From NCBI GenBank assembly GCA_028583415.1, contig CM053273.1:84720522-84784521 (forward strand): DNA of 64,000 nt, read 5' to 3'. How positions within the stretch are numbered: position 1 is the stretch's first letter; each line of letters opens with the position of its first letter. The stretch is from Protea cynaroides. Taxonomy: Eukaryota > Streptophyta > Magnoliopsida > Proteales > Proteaceae. The notes under the pieces were generated by a model. It was not told the DNA's origin and made no database searches. It worked only from the letters and a program-made list of their open reading frames with translations. Below, one piece after another: positions 35,297 through 47,605 of this stretch. The translations under genes and the position numbers were made by a program.

Positions 35297-36690
35297 CAAC
35301 AACATAAAAAATTGTTTTTTTTTTTTTCAAAAAGATTTTCAGCCTTTCACTTGGAAAGCATTATAAGGCTCCATGGGCCCAAACATCAAAGATTAAGTAA
35401 TTGACCGATTCAATATTGATTTTTTTTATTAATTTTTTAATCATATATGTCATGTGTCATTATCTTACTGGCTATATAACTGATCCGTATTGGTATTAGT
35501 GTACCTAACTTGCCATTTTTCATTTATAGAAGCCTAATACATGCGGGTAGGGTGAATTGGCATGCATGTTTATCATGAATGGTATAATGCATTAAACTGA
35601 ATTAAGTTCATATTTCATATTTAGCCCTTCTTTGCTTGTTCTTTGGTCGGTTGCAGGATCATGATTTAATTTTAGCAATCGTAAACAAATTGGTTGATTC
35701 TGGGAGGTTTTCATGGGTTCAGTTGATTTAGACCGATTCTTGGTCGATGCTTCTCGGATCAATAGTGGCCCTTTACTTGAGTCATGCGCGGGAGGAAGGA
35801 ACTCGTCTCCAATTGGATATCTCTAACTATGATCCAATGGCTAAAGTTCACTCTATGCGTATATCAATGTATTGGTATACATACCGAATGAATCCAGCCG
35901 ATAGATCAGCCAATGGAGGAACTGCCCAACTAGAGACAAGCCAAGTCCTAAGTGGGATACCTGGTTCTCTCAATTAATTAAGTCTATGCATTCAAAAAGA
36001 GGTAAGTTCATGAACATGGAACATTTAAACCTTAAAAACCACTTAATAGACCTCGCAAAATTATTTGATGAACTAATGCCATGATTGAGTGTCTACATGT
36101 GGAATCTAGTTCTACTTAATCTTTGGTTTTTTAGTATGTATTCTAAAAATATATTTTTGGAATGTATTCTAGACTATATTCTCATAATAGAGAATACAAT
36201 CCTAAAATAAGATGATAATTGATTAAAAGAGCGAAATATTTCCATTCCTAACTCCAACTGAAGAATAGGCAAAAAAATATACATTTTAGAATAGACATCT
36301 TTCCCAAATTGTGAACATCCTTCATTAATCACTGTTTCCCTTGAAGGGGCTTCTGCAGACAGATGAAGCAAAGAATGGTTTTTATTTTTATTTTTTTTAT
36401 TTAGGACTATAACAAGGAGAGGACTATTGCTATGTTTGGAGGTCAAGAAAAATATATATATATATATATATATAACAATTCATCATTGATGTGTATAAGA
36501 ACATAGAATTCTCTTCATTAAAAATAATAATAATAAAATAATAATAATAATAATTTCTCTCCTTTTGTTGGTATCCAAACATATACAACTGGAGCAAAAT
36601 TATTTTCTTTACACGGAACCATGTTGTCCCACAATTGTGGAGAATCTTGAAGTGGTTTGTGGTTTGTGTCCATATGGATAATGGTGTACT
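34824..36690. other. Gene-free stretch
   Basis: AT-rich, with (TA)n runs at about 35261-35287 and 36451-36473 and a (TAA)n run near 36521-36553. 35840-35950 holds a small dispersed repeat (ATGTATTGGTATACATACCG) whose relative is at 38670-38755. No gene seen. Confidence 0.35.
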
Positions 36691-36691
36691 T

Positions 36692-36838
36692 GGTGTTTAC
36701 GGAATACGGATGGGTTGGTGGTGGGTGGTCTCTTGTCTCATAAAAATTCACAAATGAGTGGATGGTGTTTACGGAATACGGATGGGTTGGTGGTGGGTTG
36801 TCTCTTGTCTCATAAAAATTCACAAATGAGTGGATGGT
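36692..36838. repeat. 72-bp tandem duplication
   Basis: A unit beginning GGTGTTTACGGAATACGGAT and ending near AATGAGTGGAT occurs twice with a 72-base period and almost no difference. It makes the minus-strand frame across it look internally repetitive; I do not regard that frame as a gene. Confidence 0.9.
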
Positions 36839-37649
36839 GTGTCCTGGCACATCGTCGTCCAGTGGAACTGATTTGGCCGGCGGATCCTGATTTAACCGGC
36901 CAGCAAATGGGAAATGGAATATGGAATTGCTCTGCAGCTCATCTTCATCTTTCTCTATCATTGCCATCTTTTTCAGATGTCACTAACTGCTGCTTCTTCT
37001 TCTTCTTCTTCTGTACCGATTCTTCTTCTTCTTCTGTACCGATCGTTATCCCGTAAGGTCCCCTTCAATTCTTGTAGCCATCCATGGTTGAAGGTATTGA
37101 GATCGGATTGATTGTATTGGTTTTGGATCTAACTGTACATATAAATTGACACTAGACAAGGTGTATACATTATCAGATTAATCCTAACAACATATTAAAG
37201 GGTCTTAGACATATATAACAAGAACTAAGACCCTAGTGAAGTTTCCTTATATTACATACCGGTCTTATCTCCCATGAAGAAGATAGGGTTTGTTATGGAT
37301 TGGCATATGTCCCGTTAAAGAATCCTGTGCTAATAAAATTCAACCTAGGGAGTAAAGTGCTTGATGAGGTGGCATGTGGCCACTTACAGACTGATCCCGA
37401 TCCAATCCTTGATCCAATCCCATTTTTAATATAATTATAAATGATAGTAGCCATGTGTCAGCTTTCAATTCAGATCGTTTTTTGACATGGCTGTCACTGT
37501 GTCCAATACTTGAATTTAAAACCTTGAATATAGCGAGCTCAATTCCACTATATATAATCTTATTCTCAATGGTTCCATTGTGCTTGATAAGTTTCTCCTT
37601 TTAACTTTTAACCTCTCAACTAGAGGCTAACAAGGACAGGAAGCCGGGC

Positions 37650-37795
37650 TACACGAGGCTCCTTTTAGGATCTAGGAAAGGGAAAATGTACACACTTTTA
37701 CTTTGCTTCGCAGAGAAGCTATTTCCTTAATCGAACCCATGACCACTAAGTCATAATGGAGCAATCTTACCTTCGCTCTAGACTAGGCCTAATAT
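37650..37795 (-). mobile_element. Au-type SINE
   Basis: On the minus strand: an A-box region GGTAAGATTGCTCC, a B-box GTGGTCATGGGTTCGATT, then CTTCTCTGCGAAGCAAAG, TGTGTACATTTTCCC and GGAGCCTCGTGTAGC. This order and wording match the plant Au SINE. Diverged and probably inactive. Confidence 0.65.
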
Positions 37796-38145
37796 AAAAT
37801 GCAATATCATCCTTTGAACCATCTATCCAAGCTGGTTTATCAACTGTTTCTTAGGTTGTTCTTTTTTTGTTTTGAAGTTTCAAAATAGTTGTTAAAAAAA
37901 AAAGGGTTTCAAAAGAGGTTTTAGTTTAGGGAGAGAGATTTACAATGCCAATGTGGGGAGGATCTCCCACAAAACATCAACGGAAGTGTAGAAAATATAT
38001 AATCAATGGGGAATTCACATGGTCACAGAAGAGAGAGACAATTCTAGAATATGAGAGATGGGGAGAAGAGATCCCACAAAGATATTGTCATGGAGATCTT
38101 TTTCCCTTTAATTAGTTTCCTCTTTTATGCTTTTTTGCTGAGAAT

Positions 38146-38291
38146 AGTTTACTTGCATGTACTTGTATCCTTCTTGGGATCCTATCACCGTCCATATCCA
38201 GTGTGTCCCATATTCTAGAGGTGGCTCCCACACCACATTGATGGTGATGAGATCCTATGAAGAGTACATGTACATGCAGATGACCTGAACT
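38146..38291. mobile_element. 146-bp MITE, copy 2
   Basis: Same length and layout as the MITE at 7077-7222: AGTTTACTTGCATGTACTTG, CTTGGGATCCTATCACC, TGATGGTGATGAGATCC, AGTACATGTACATGCAG, GACCTGAACT. Both copies follow the letters GAGAAT, which may be part of the element. Confidence 0.7.
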
Positions 38292-39930
38292 ACTTTTGAC
38301 TTTCAAGATTCGAGCCCATTATCACCCGGTTTTGCAAAGCAAAAAGTTGGAACAACAATATAGTCCTAATATCGTTCATTAAGAAGGATGAGGGCTTGCT
38401 TATAGTTATTTATTGGAATATTATAATGGTAAGAGCTCCTTGGAGAGGAGTATGTGGTTTTTTTCTCACCTCCATCCTAGGCTGGGCTACCGGGCAGTAT
38501 GGATTCGGGCTTATGTGTCTGAGGTGGCCTTTTTTCTTGATTTATTTTTTGAACTCTCCATGTGGGCTGTCTCTTCACCGCAGTCAAAGGTTGTTTTTTT
38601 TTTTGTTTTTTAAATTTTTTTTATTGTATTTGTTAAGTTGGTGAATCAAAGGTTGGAGTTTATTCTGTGCGCATACTAATGTATTGGTATGTGCACTGAA
38701 TGACTCCACCCACTGGATCATAACTGGAAAGACTGCTCAACTTGAGAGGAGCTCCTTTCCTTTCATTCTTTTTACCTCTAAAAATTAGAAGGTGGGCTGT
38801 CTCTTTCACTCAGTCAGTGAGTCTGCATTATACTTATAGTTTGCCTCATATTTGACAATAGGGATATGAGCCTCTACAACCTTTAAGGATAGTGACAATT
38901 CTGGCAGGACCCAACCCAGTGTTCCTGAAGTACAACAAGATCTGCTCTGTGAAATTGATGTTCAATCTAGTTGGTGGAATTTGTACAAGAAGATAAGGTC
39001 TTATATTCTCTAACTTAGTGTTACTTTTCACCACAATTCGGTCCACTACCAGGCTTGATTGTGTGGATTTGTGAGGCTTGTAGCAATACTTGCATATGTA
39101 GACTGCAATGTGGTAGCAATACTACTTCCATATGTAGGCTACAATGTGACCGTAGAGTGCGGCACCATAACACAAAGATTATGTATAAGATTTCTAGTTG
39201 GGTCTCCCTAGCAATAAGCTGCAAGGAGTAGGGGTGTCAAAATTTGACCCAAATATAAAATCAAAACCACACCAATCAAATTTTATAATGTTTTATGATC
39301 ATTTTCTTTTTCTTGTCTTTAGAACAAAAATTCATTTATCGGTGGTGCAGCTAGAACAAAGTTCATCATCATTGTCCACTTTCCTTTCCTTGCTGTAAGC
39401 ATCTGTTTTTACTCTCTTCCATGGTTCTTTTGGCTACACTGATCTCATTAATAATTCCTCTGAAACGACAAGTTGGATCCTCCTGTCACTGGACTGGTCC
39501 ATTATGTATTTAGCGTTCTAAAGGTAGGTTGGTTTTATTTATTTATTTTAAACCAATGTTCTGGTTCTCTTCTATAGTTGGTAAAAAAAAATGTCCAATT
39601 TCCTTCCACCTCCACAGCCTATTTTGATTTGCATTTGATTCCTTTTCTAGTGATTGATAATTGGACGTACAAGGAGATGGTAAGACCAGAAACCACAAAA
39701 TTATTTATCTCAAGTCTCAATTTGGAACGAGTAATGTTTCATCTTTCAAATTAAGAGTAAGAAAATGAGAAAACTATATGGATATGCATAGTGATCAATA
39801 GATGGTTGAAATCACCTAAAAAAATATGATTTGGGTCTCTCTTCACAAATTATTTTTCCTTCCTTCCATCCAGGTATATAACATCAACCACAGCCTATAA
39901 AGATCAACTTTCAAAAGCAAAAAAATGGAA

Positions 39931-39932
<2 letters not shown>

Positions 39933-40012
<80 letters not shown>
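39933..40012. repeat. (CT)n(TA)n compound microsatellite
   Basis: About 48 bases of CT followed by about 32 bases of TA, directly 3' of the PTST-like gene's last exon region. Confidence 0.97.
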
Positions 40013-40015
<3 letters not shown>

Positions 40016-40205
40016 GATCACTGTCTCAACATTCAATGATTACAGTAACTTGGCAACTGAAATTTTAAACCAATACTAAATTATTAGATACATCAATAGA
40101 TTAGTAAGAAAGATAATATATCCTGGCAATAGTAGTTCTTAGTGACTACAAAGATTATAACATTATCAGATGCATATTTGCATGATTATCCATCTAAAGT
40201 TGGAT

Positions 40206-41525
40206 TTATTCAACAACTAACAAGTTGTTTTTCAACATTCCCTCACCTACGGTAGGGAAGTGTGGTGAATACTGCCATTGTCCATCCACCAAGAACTTGA
40301 TCTCATACCTTGAAGCCAAAAAGAGAAAAGGTTAACTAAAGAAACAGAATCCTATTAAGAACATAGTCGTCAAGGCGTCACCTAGGCACCCAGGCGGCCT
40401 TGTAACGCATTGTAAAATTGGACACCTTGGTCGCCTAAGCCCCCCTGTCAGCCCTCCAACGCCTTGGTTCGCCTTGGCGCCTTGACAACTATGATTAAGA
40501 AGATAACTGATGAGTCATACCTTCCAGGTCTAAGCTTCAATGTTGTAGAGAATTTAATATAAGAACCAGTATATTCTGGTGATAAGTGCTCTCCTTGACT
40601 CCACCCATCAAAGGTTCCCATTACTTGCACACTCTGTCACCCAAGTGAATCAAAATTTCAGATCATATAACTATTTTAATCACCTCTCAAATCAAAATAT
40701 GATACTTACAAACAGCACAAACTTTGTTGAAAATGTCAATCAGACATTATCTAGCTTAACAGACACCAGTAGTAACCTTTTTGAAAAGGATTAGTATGGA
40801 CTGCTAATGTATGCATGTGTCAGGGTTGGAGAAGGTTGCTCAGTGGGTGGTTTAGCTGTGGGGTGTATAATTATTCAGCTTAGATGTGTTGGTGTTGCTT
40901 TAAGTGCGCAAAGACCTGAGCTTGAGTTTATAAGTTACATCCTAGTTTGTTTCTGGAGGGAATATCTGAGTTTAAGGAAACAGTACCTGACCTTCAAAAG
41001 AAGAGATAATTATATCATTCCACATTCAGTCCTACTACATTTACCTAAGCAGCATCTAATCATATTGGTCTCCCCATACTCAGCACAGGAAACATTATCA
41101 AAAGATGCAAAAGAAATTAAACCACCCAAGGTTTTACCAAATAATATGATGCTGTAACAAAAAACCAAACTGAAGTGGTAAAACCAGACCTGGCATACGT
41201 TGCCTGGCAACATAGGCTGCTTCTAGTATTTGATCACGTTATGGGTTAGAACATTAAGTTCTTAGGGTTGGGCTGGAGTTGAAAGTAACATGACCCAATC
41301 CACCAGAGTAGTGCCCTTGGGCATTAGTCAACCATAAATCTATAAGTAACTTAACATAAGAGAATAAACCTTCCCAACAGTAGCTGTTCCACAGAAATGA
41401 AGCATAATCCATGGTACCGAAGATAGTGCATCTTACCTCTGCCATTCCATGCCAGTATAAATGTACCTCCTTTGATTGTGCAGCTTCCACACCCTTTATC
41501 TGTTCTTTCAGCTTTTTATGAACAG
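40206..41525 (-). CDS. PTST: PTST-like protein, three 3' exons with CBM48 (5' part not seen)
   Basis: Minus-strand exons are 41525-41437, 40633-40521 and 40308-40206 (stop TAA at 40206-40208). Both visible introns have GT-AG ends: GTAAGA/GACAG and GTATGA/TTCAAG. The joins give MAESVQVMGTFDGW and RPGRYEIKFLVDG. The first visible residues (VHKKLKEQIKGVEAAQ) are the end of a coiled coil. Next comes the CBM48 glycogen/starch-binding domain with HLYWHGMAE, DGW, KLRPG, FLVDGQWQYSP and the C-terminal NLLVVE. Arabidopsis PTST is a plastid protein that brings granule-bound starch synthase to starch granules through its coiled coil and CBM48. The transit peptide and most of the coiled coil are missing: upstream sequence is intron-like and then, from 42595, transposons. 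The gene may have a huge intron or be cut off. A 132-bp hAT MITE lies in the last intron. Confidence 0.85.
40362..40493. mobile_element. 132-bp hAT MITE in the last PTST intron
   Basis: Ends CATAGTCGTCAAGGCG and, in reverse, CATAGTTGTCAAGGCG. A perfect 8-bp target duplication ATTAAGAA lies at 40354-40361 and 40494-40501. It shares the CATAGTTGTCAAGG terminus with the large hAT at 42595-58094 and the 1-kb copy at 51363-52366, so that family could have mobilised it. Confidence 0.9.
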
Positions 41526-42594
41526 CTACAGAACAGAATTAAAATACACAAATATTATCAAAAGATATGGTTGAAATATATACAAATAAATTATTGATGT
41601 GATTCTAGAAACTTGTCTACATGAGATACCTTATGGTGACTCTACATGAGATACCTTATGGTGACTCTCTGTATCTTGGTTCAGGCATACATAAGGAGGA
41701 ATTGGAGAGGATGTTTCTCTAGCGTCTAAGAATCACAAGGTGGATAAGGAGATAAGGAGGAGAGGAGGTTCTGGTGTGTGACTGATTACAAGACTAGGCA
41801 GCATGGAGATGAATAGTAGGGAACAAAGAAACAACATATACATGATTATGTTATTGGTTGCAGCAAGATATTTCTTATTAGCTAGTCTATTCTTGGCTGC
41901 AAAAATAATTGATCATCAGGAATGTCATCTCCAACTTATTGCTGATTGTTTTCCTCAAATTAATCAGATTGTTCTTGCTGCTCTACCTCGACCCGAACTC
42001 ATAGGGTGGAAAGAGACTTTAATTAAGTCATACTCCTCCAGTGGAAGAGGAAAATTTCGATCTCTATAAGGAGAAAGACTTACAGTGCATAGAGAGCATA
42101 ATTGAAAACAAAGTGTGAAGTATGCGATTGACGTATTCTGACAGAAATAAAAATATATATATTTAATGAAAAAGTGGGTGAACATTTGACCAAACCCCAA
42201 AGGCATGTATGCATTACTTCAGTGTATAATCCTGTCGTTCATTCTGGAAAATAAAAAAGATGGAAAATGGGCTTAAATGAAAGCTAATCACCAGATATAT
42301 AAAAGACGAGCTGGTTATTGCTCTTATTACTGCAAAATCCAGGATCTAATTCAGAAACATTTTCAAGGAGGAGCATAACGAAATGCAAAGCTTCCTACTT
42401 GTTTATTTTTAAAGTGCTACAATAAAGAAAGCACAAGATTTACAGTCTACATTTCAGGGAATGTTGATTAGTATGACTACAATGTGAAGCTTATGCTTGC
42501 CGATGGGCAGGTGGTTCTTCTGATAGAAGAATGGATTGAAGAGTGAAGCAATAAATTCGTGTTGACTGTGGTTTTCATCCACGGATATGAGGAG
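41526..42594. other. Intron-like sequence upstream of the visible PTST exons
   Basis: No exon of PTST recognised on the minus strand. A 19-20 bp word (CTACATGAGATACCTTATGG) is repeated in tandem at 41619-41664. A plus-strand frame at 41803-42069 has no recognisable domain. The stretch ends at the hAT target duplication ATGAGGAG (42587-42594). Confidence 0.45.
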
Positions 42595-42914
42595 CATAGT
42601 TGTCAAGGCATCGCCTAGGCAACGCCGAGGCATCCAGGCTGTAATGCATGTGCTAGGCGATGAGGCGCCTTGTTGATGTCCAAAAGGCGACCACCTAGGT
42701 CTTCTTGGTGTCGTCTTGGACGCCCTAAAGGTTTGGACGGTCGCCTTGTTGCAAATGTATAAATAAATCATTAATTAAATGAATATTTTCACGTACCTCC
42801 CTTAAGGTTTCCGTTTACCTGCAATTCAACCTTCCTCCATTATCAGTCACACGCTATTAAGTTCTCTAACGGAAAAGATGAAAAGAGCTTTTTTACCCTT
42901 ATACTAAAAACCAG

Positions 42915-43515
42915 CCCGAGAGTGGGATGCCAATGTGCTTCAAAGCTAAGTAGTTGCCAAAAGACAAAACTTCCCCTGAGAAATTGTTAGACGAGAGATT
43001 GACTTAATCCAAATTCCGGCTATTAGATATTGAAATATCCCTATTCCCCAAAGATTTTGTTTCCTCAATAGAGAAGTACTTGAACTCGGCAAAGAGCCCA
43101 AGACTTGGTGATCTCGAGGAGGAACTCGAATGCCCTGTCCCTCTGTCTACTTTCCTTAATTTGCTGTTGTTTCTTCGAATTTTTCTCCTTCTTTTCTTCC
43201 TACAGACACCGCCGCATTTCATGCAACGAAATTTCCTGTAACGAAGCAATAAACCAACGAGGCTCTGAAGTAGATATTTCCAAATAAACTGCACACATGG
43301 TTCAAGGAAAGAGAACTCAGATCCAGAACTGAATCTCTAGAGTCCTTACAAGTTACAACTTACAAGTAACTCCGGTGAAGTAGCAAGGATTCTGATTCGA
43401 CTGCCAATTCTGAAGGATGTTGGAGACCAAAATTGTACCTTTAAAAGAAAGCAACTGTTGAGCATCGTTAGCACCTCCGTCAAGAACCATCGGCATTCAG
43501 CATCACATTTCCGAA
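42915..43515 (-). pseudogene. BRI1-like receptor ectodomain fragment captured in the hAT
   Basis: From about 43500 downward the minus strand encodes the N-terminal cap of a BRI1-type leucine-rich-repeat receptor: DAQQLLSFKGTIL, NILQNWQSNQNPCYFTGVTC. After a ~13-bp repeat of GTTACTTGTAA it continues CKDSRDSVLDLSSLSLN. Further on, in a shifted frame, LRR pieces appear: LGLFAEFKYFSIEE, RDISISNSRNLD, a TAA, then VNLSSNNFSGEV and FGNYLALKHIG. These correspond to the cap and to later repeats of the brassinosteroid receptor, so the LRRs between are missing. No island or kinase domain is present. Stops and frameshifts make it a pseudogene. It lies inside the hAT, between the left terminus and the LINE insertion. 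Confidence 0.7.
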
Positions 43516-43837
43516 AATGGGGGTGATGAATTAAGGCAAAACCTCAAGGGAGGTGCAAGAATTTTTTCTAAAAAATTATTATATTTATAACTCCGCTAGT
43601 ATTATGCTGCTGGTCCCAAGTCCAGATAAAGGAGGAGCATTGGTGCGTTAAGTCGGTAGCCGGTACCCCCAAAAAACCTAGTCAAACCCTTAACATGGAT
43701 TCACAAACAAAAGATAATCAGCGTATTACAAGGGGGTTCTCCATAAACAACGCGTTTTACCTGGTCCCTAGTGTAATGAAAAATGGGCAAGGGCCACTAC
43801 ATCGCCCTAATGTGGTGAAAAATAGGCAAGGGCTGAC

Positions 43838-44291
43838 TGTCACGGCCTTAGTGTAACTAAGCTGACCGTGCGGCACTTAGTTGCTCACAAGCTTTGTTGA
43901 GAATTAAGTAAGCCTAAGAGAGTAGAGAACACAAGAGAGCTTTTAGAAGAATGGACTTCTATTGCAAGGATCTCTTACAATGCTTGAGTGCAGAGTGTGC
44001 AGAGTGCCTTGGCCAAATGAGGCTAGCCATATTTATAGGCACCCTTATGTACAATGAATGGCTAAGATTATGTACAAGTGTCTATAATCTAACGGTTAAG
44101 AATGTTCTAGGAGAGTAGTCTAGAACATTCCCCCTTTCTAAAAGAATTCTAGAAAATGTAGGAACTTCTAGAGTTTTCATATGTACAAAAGATGTGGAGG
44201 TTTCAGATAATGGACCAACCCACTAACCCATGTGCCATCCCATGGGCCATGTAGACGGAGCGGGACACGGAGCAGGTCGTTGGTCGTGACA
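43838..44291 (-). repeat. 3' LTR of the chromovirus
   Basis: 454 bp, TGTCACGGCC..GTCGTGACA in plus orientation. On the minus strand it is preceded by the purine tract AGGTGGGGGAGAA (plus 44292-44304). Confidence 0.95.
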
Positions 44292-44299
44292 TTCTCCCC

Positions 44300-47200
44300 C
44301 ACCTAAGTTGCAGACGTCCTTGTCGCATCATCCTCATGGAACTTCCGTATAACCTCTTGGTACTGCCAAAGTGCATCTGATGGTTCCCAACTTGCTTTAC
44401 TTTCTGGTAGTCCCTTCTACTTGACTAGGTATTCCTACAAAGAGTAACGCATCGCCTTCTGATCACTCTATCAGCCATCACGTATTCAATCTCCTTCTCA
44501 TAGGAAGTAACAACACCCATAGGTGCTCGAGTTGAAGTCCCACGATTCGGATCTTCCATGTCGCCATGATAAGGCTTTAGCATGCTTGCATGGAAAACCG
44601 GATGGATCTTGAGCTTGGGAGGAAGTTTTACCTCATATGATACCTTACCCACCTTCCTCACAATCTCAAATGGCCCTTCATATCGGCAAACCAGTCCTTT
44701 GTGCACAGACCTTAGAGACTTGAACTGCTGTGACATGAGCTTTACTAGTACCAAGTCGCCTACCATGAAGTGTTTTGGTCGCCTGTCTTTGTCGGCCCAT
44801 TTCTTCATCTTCTTAGTGGCTTTGTCTAGGTAAGACTTGGCCACGTCCATCTTTTCATGCCACTCCTTCGCAGCCTTGAACGCCGAAGGGCTCCTCCCTA
44901 TGTATTCTGTCATAAGTGTATGTAGCGTCAAAGGTTGTTGTCTAGTGGTTACTTCGAACGGGCTTTGGTTTGTCGCCTCGATCTTTTGAAGGTTGTAGGA
45001 AAACTGAGGCACATCAATCAGTTGGCCCAGTCTTTCTGGTTGGCACTCACAAAGTGCCTCAAGTATATCTCCAACAAGTTGTTGACTCGTTCGGTCTGCC
45101 CATCAGTTTGTGGATGGAAACTTGTAGAAAAGTGGAGAGCCAAACCCAACAACTTGGACAGCTCCGTCCAGAACTTGCCCGTGAAGCGAGGGTCTCGATC
45201 ACTAATGATCGTGCGTGGCACACCCCAATACTTCACTATGTTCTTAAGAAACAGCCTTGCTGCCTCCTCTGCGGTATAGTCTCTAGGAGCTGCTACAAAG
45301 GTGGCATACTTAGAGAATCTGTCAACAACCACCATTATAGAGCCGCATCCTTCCGACGTAGGTAGTGCGCTGATGAAGTCCATAGATACACTCTCCCAAG
45401 GCTTTTTCGGTGTGGGCAGTGGTTCTAACAATCCCCTTGGTTGTTGTTGCTCCACCTTGTCTTGTTGACACACAAGGCAAGTCCTCACGTAAGCCTTTAT
45501 GTCGTCCCGCATCTGAGGCCAGTAATAGGCTGCTTCTAGTTATGCCCGTATGCGCCGTTGTCCTGGGTGACCAGCCCACTTTGTGTCATGGCACTCACGG
45601 ATAAGGTTCCGCCGTAGGTTATTCCATTTAGGAACATAGAGTCTTCTCTTCTTGGCATAAAGCAAGCCATCCTTCTCCCAAAAGCGTCGCGTCTTACATT
45701 CCTGCGCGAGGTTAGTCAAGCTCTTAGCCATAGGGTCATGCTCCAACCCCTCTTTGATTAAGTCTATCAATACTCCATTTGGTTGGCTAAGAGAGGCCAA
45801 TTCTGCCTTCCTGCTCAACGCGTTGGCTACACAATTGACTTTACCAGGATTGTACTTGAAGGTGAAATCAAACTCTGCCAAGAAGTCCTGCCACCTAGCT
45901 TGTTTGGGACTTAGCTTTTTCTGGGACTGGAAATAGCTAGTGGCAACGTTGTCTGTCTTTACGATGAACCTTGAGCCAAGAAAGTAGTGATGCCATGTCC
46001 TAAGACAATGTATCACCGTAGTCATTTCCTTGTCATGGATCGTATAGCGTCGCTCTGTCTCATTGAGCTTGTGGCTCTCGTAGGCAATTGGGTGTCCTTC
46101 TTGCATCAGCACCCCACCAATAGTAAAGTCGGAGGCATCGGTGTGTACTTCAAACGTCTTGCCATAGTCGGGAAAGGCAAGCATGGGATCCTCTGTCACT
46201 GCCTCCTTTAGTTCTTCAAAGGCGTTTTGGCATGCATCCGACCACTGCCACGCCGTATTCTTCTTGAGAAGATCCGTCAAAGGGGCTGCCCTTGCAGAAT
46301 ATCCCTTAATGAATCGTCGATAGTAGTTCACCAAGCCAAGGAAAGATCTTAGCTCAGTGACCTTTGTAGGAAAGCCCCACTCTTTGATTGCTCACACCTT
46401 GCTATCATCCATAGCTAATGTACCACCCCCGACCTTATGACCAAGGAACATTACTTCCTCTTGGGTGAATGCACATTTCTCCTTTTTCACGTAGAGTTGG
46501 TTGTCCCTTAATACCTTGAAGACAATCTTCAAATGTTCCACATGTTCCTCCAAAGTATGGCTATATATGACGATGTCATCCAAGTAAATGACTACAAACC
46601 TATCTAGGTAAGGGTAGAACAATGTGTTCATGAGTGTACAAAATGTTGCTGGCGCGTTGGTGAGGCCAAAGGGCATGACTAAGAACTCGTATGCCCCATA
46701 GCGTGTCACACTTGTAGTCTTAGGCTCATCCCTTCTGCAATACGTACTTGGAAAAATACTTAGCTCCACCAAGTTGACCAAATAAGTCGGCTATCAAAAG
46801 GGTATTTGTTCTTGATAGTTACCTTGTTAAGGGCCCGGTAGTGGATGCATAATCGCAACGAACCATCATGCTTTCGTTGGAAGAGGACCGGTGCGCCATA
46901 TGGAGCTTTAGATGGACGAATGAACCCTGAATCTAGTAAGTCTTTTAGTTGTCTCCTTAACTCCTCCAACTCCGGTGGTGACATGCGGTAAGGTACCTTG
47001 GCAGGTGGTTTGGCGCCAGGCTCCAGCTCAATTGCGTGGTCCACTTCCCTCCTAAGTGGTAGCCTCTTGGGCAGCTCGGCCGGCATTACATCCTTGAATT
47101 CTCCAAGGACATCTTCAATGGGCCTAGGCAATGTCTCTGCAGGCCTATCTTCTTTCTCCTCAAGTAAAGTGGCGAGATAAGTTTTCTCTCCTTTCTTGAC

Positions 47201-47605
47201 CCCCTTCTCCAATTGCATTGCCGATAGCAAATTGGGGCTGTTCTTGGTCCCTTGGACTGTTGGGATTATGCAAGAAGCTCCCTCTTCCATGATGCATACT
47301 GTGCTAATGGAGGGCATGGCTATGGCATTTACCTTTCTTAGGAACTCCATGCCAAGCACTACTTGAAAATCGTCCATAGGCTCCACCGATAGATCCACGG
47401 TGCTCTTCCATTTTCCTATGCTCATCTTAACCCCACGAGCCACGCCATGAATGGGATGAGTTTGGGAGTTAACAGCCTTCAACCAACCCTCTTCCTTGGA
47501 CACCTTTAGTCCTAACTTCTTTGCCTCGTCCGTCGAGACAAAGTTATGAGTCGCACCTGTGTCAACCATGGCGTAAGTGGGCTTACCGCTGATGTGTCTC
47601 CACAT
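44300..47605 (-). pseudogene. Chromovirus pol (PR-RT-RH-IN-chromodomain), broken
   Basis: In order on the minus strand: aspartic protease with VDTGATHNF near 47560; RT start with the VPYRMSPPELEEL region and LRLCIHYRALN near 46850; RT body MPFGLTNAPATF and VIYLDDIVIYS near 46600; RNase H with VHTDASDFTIGG and TDNVATSYFQSQKK (46334-45540); integrase with CLVCQQDK, VSMDFISALP, DRDPRFTG and HPQTDGQTERVN (45512-45018); C-terminal KLKIHPVFHASMLKPYHG; and IEYVMADRVI of a chromodomain near 44460. Breaks: a frameshift joining gag to protease, another near 46790, a ~27-30 bp loss in RT that removes the first catalytic Asp motif, breaks near 46390 and 45540, and a frameshift in the chromodomain. It cannot encode a working polymerase. 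Confidence 0.9.

Noticed and set aside
36518..36967. 149-residue minus-strand frame with an internal repeat
   Set aside because: The repeat is the 72-bp tandem duplication and the end is a TAA microsatellite; no known domain or splice context.
36976..37096. Possible first exon with a Ser-rich plastid-transit-like start (MSLTAASSSSSS) and a GT donor
   Set aside because: The Ser run comes from a CTT repeat and no downstream exon was found on the plus strand through 40 kb.
38396..38644. 82-residue hydrophobic frame as a membrane protein
   Set aside because: Hydrophobicity comes from T-rich runs; no start context, no homology that I recognise.
35840..38760. Recurring ATGTATTGGTATRYGCAC words at 17.7, 26.0, 35.9 and 38.7 kb as one named element
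   Set aside because: Similarity is limited to short stretches and no ends or target duplications were resolved; mentioned only as a dispersed repeat.
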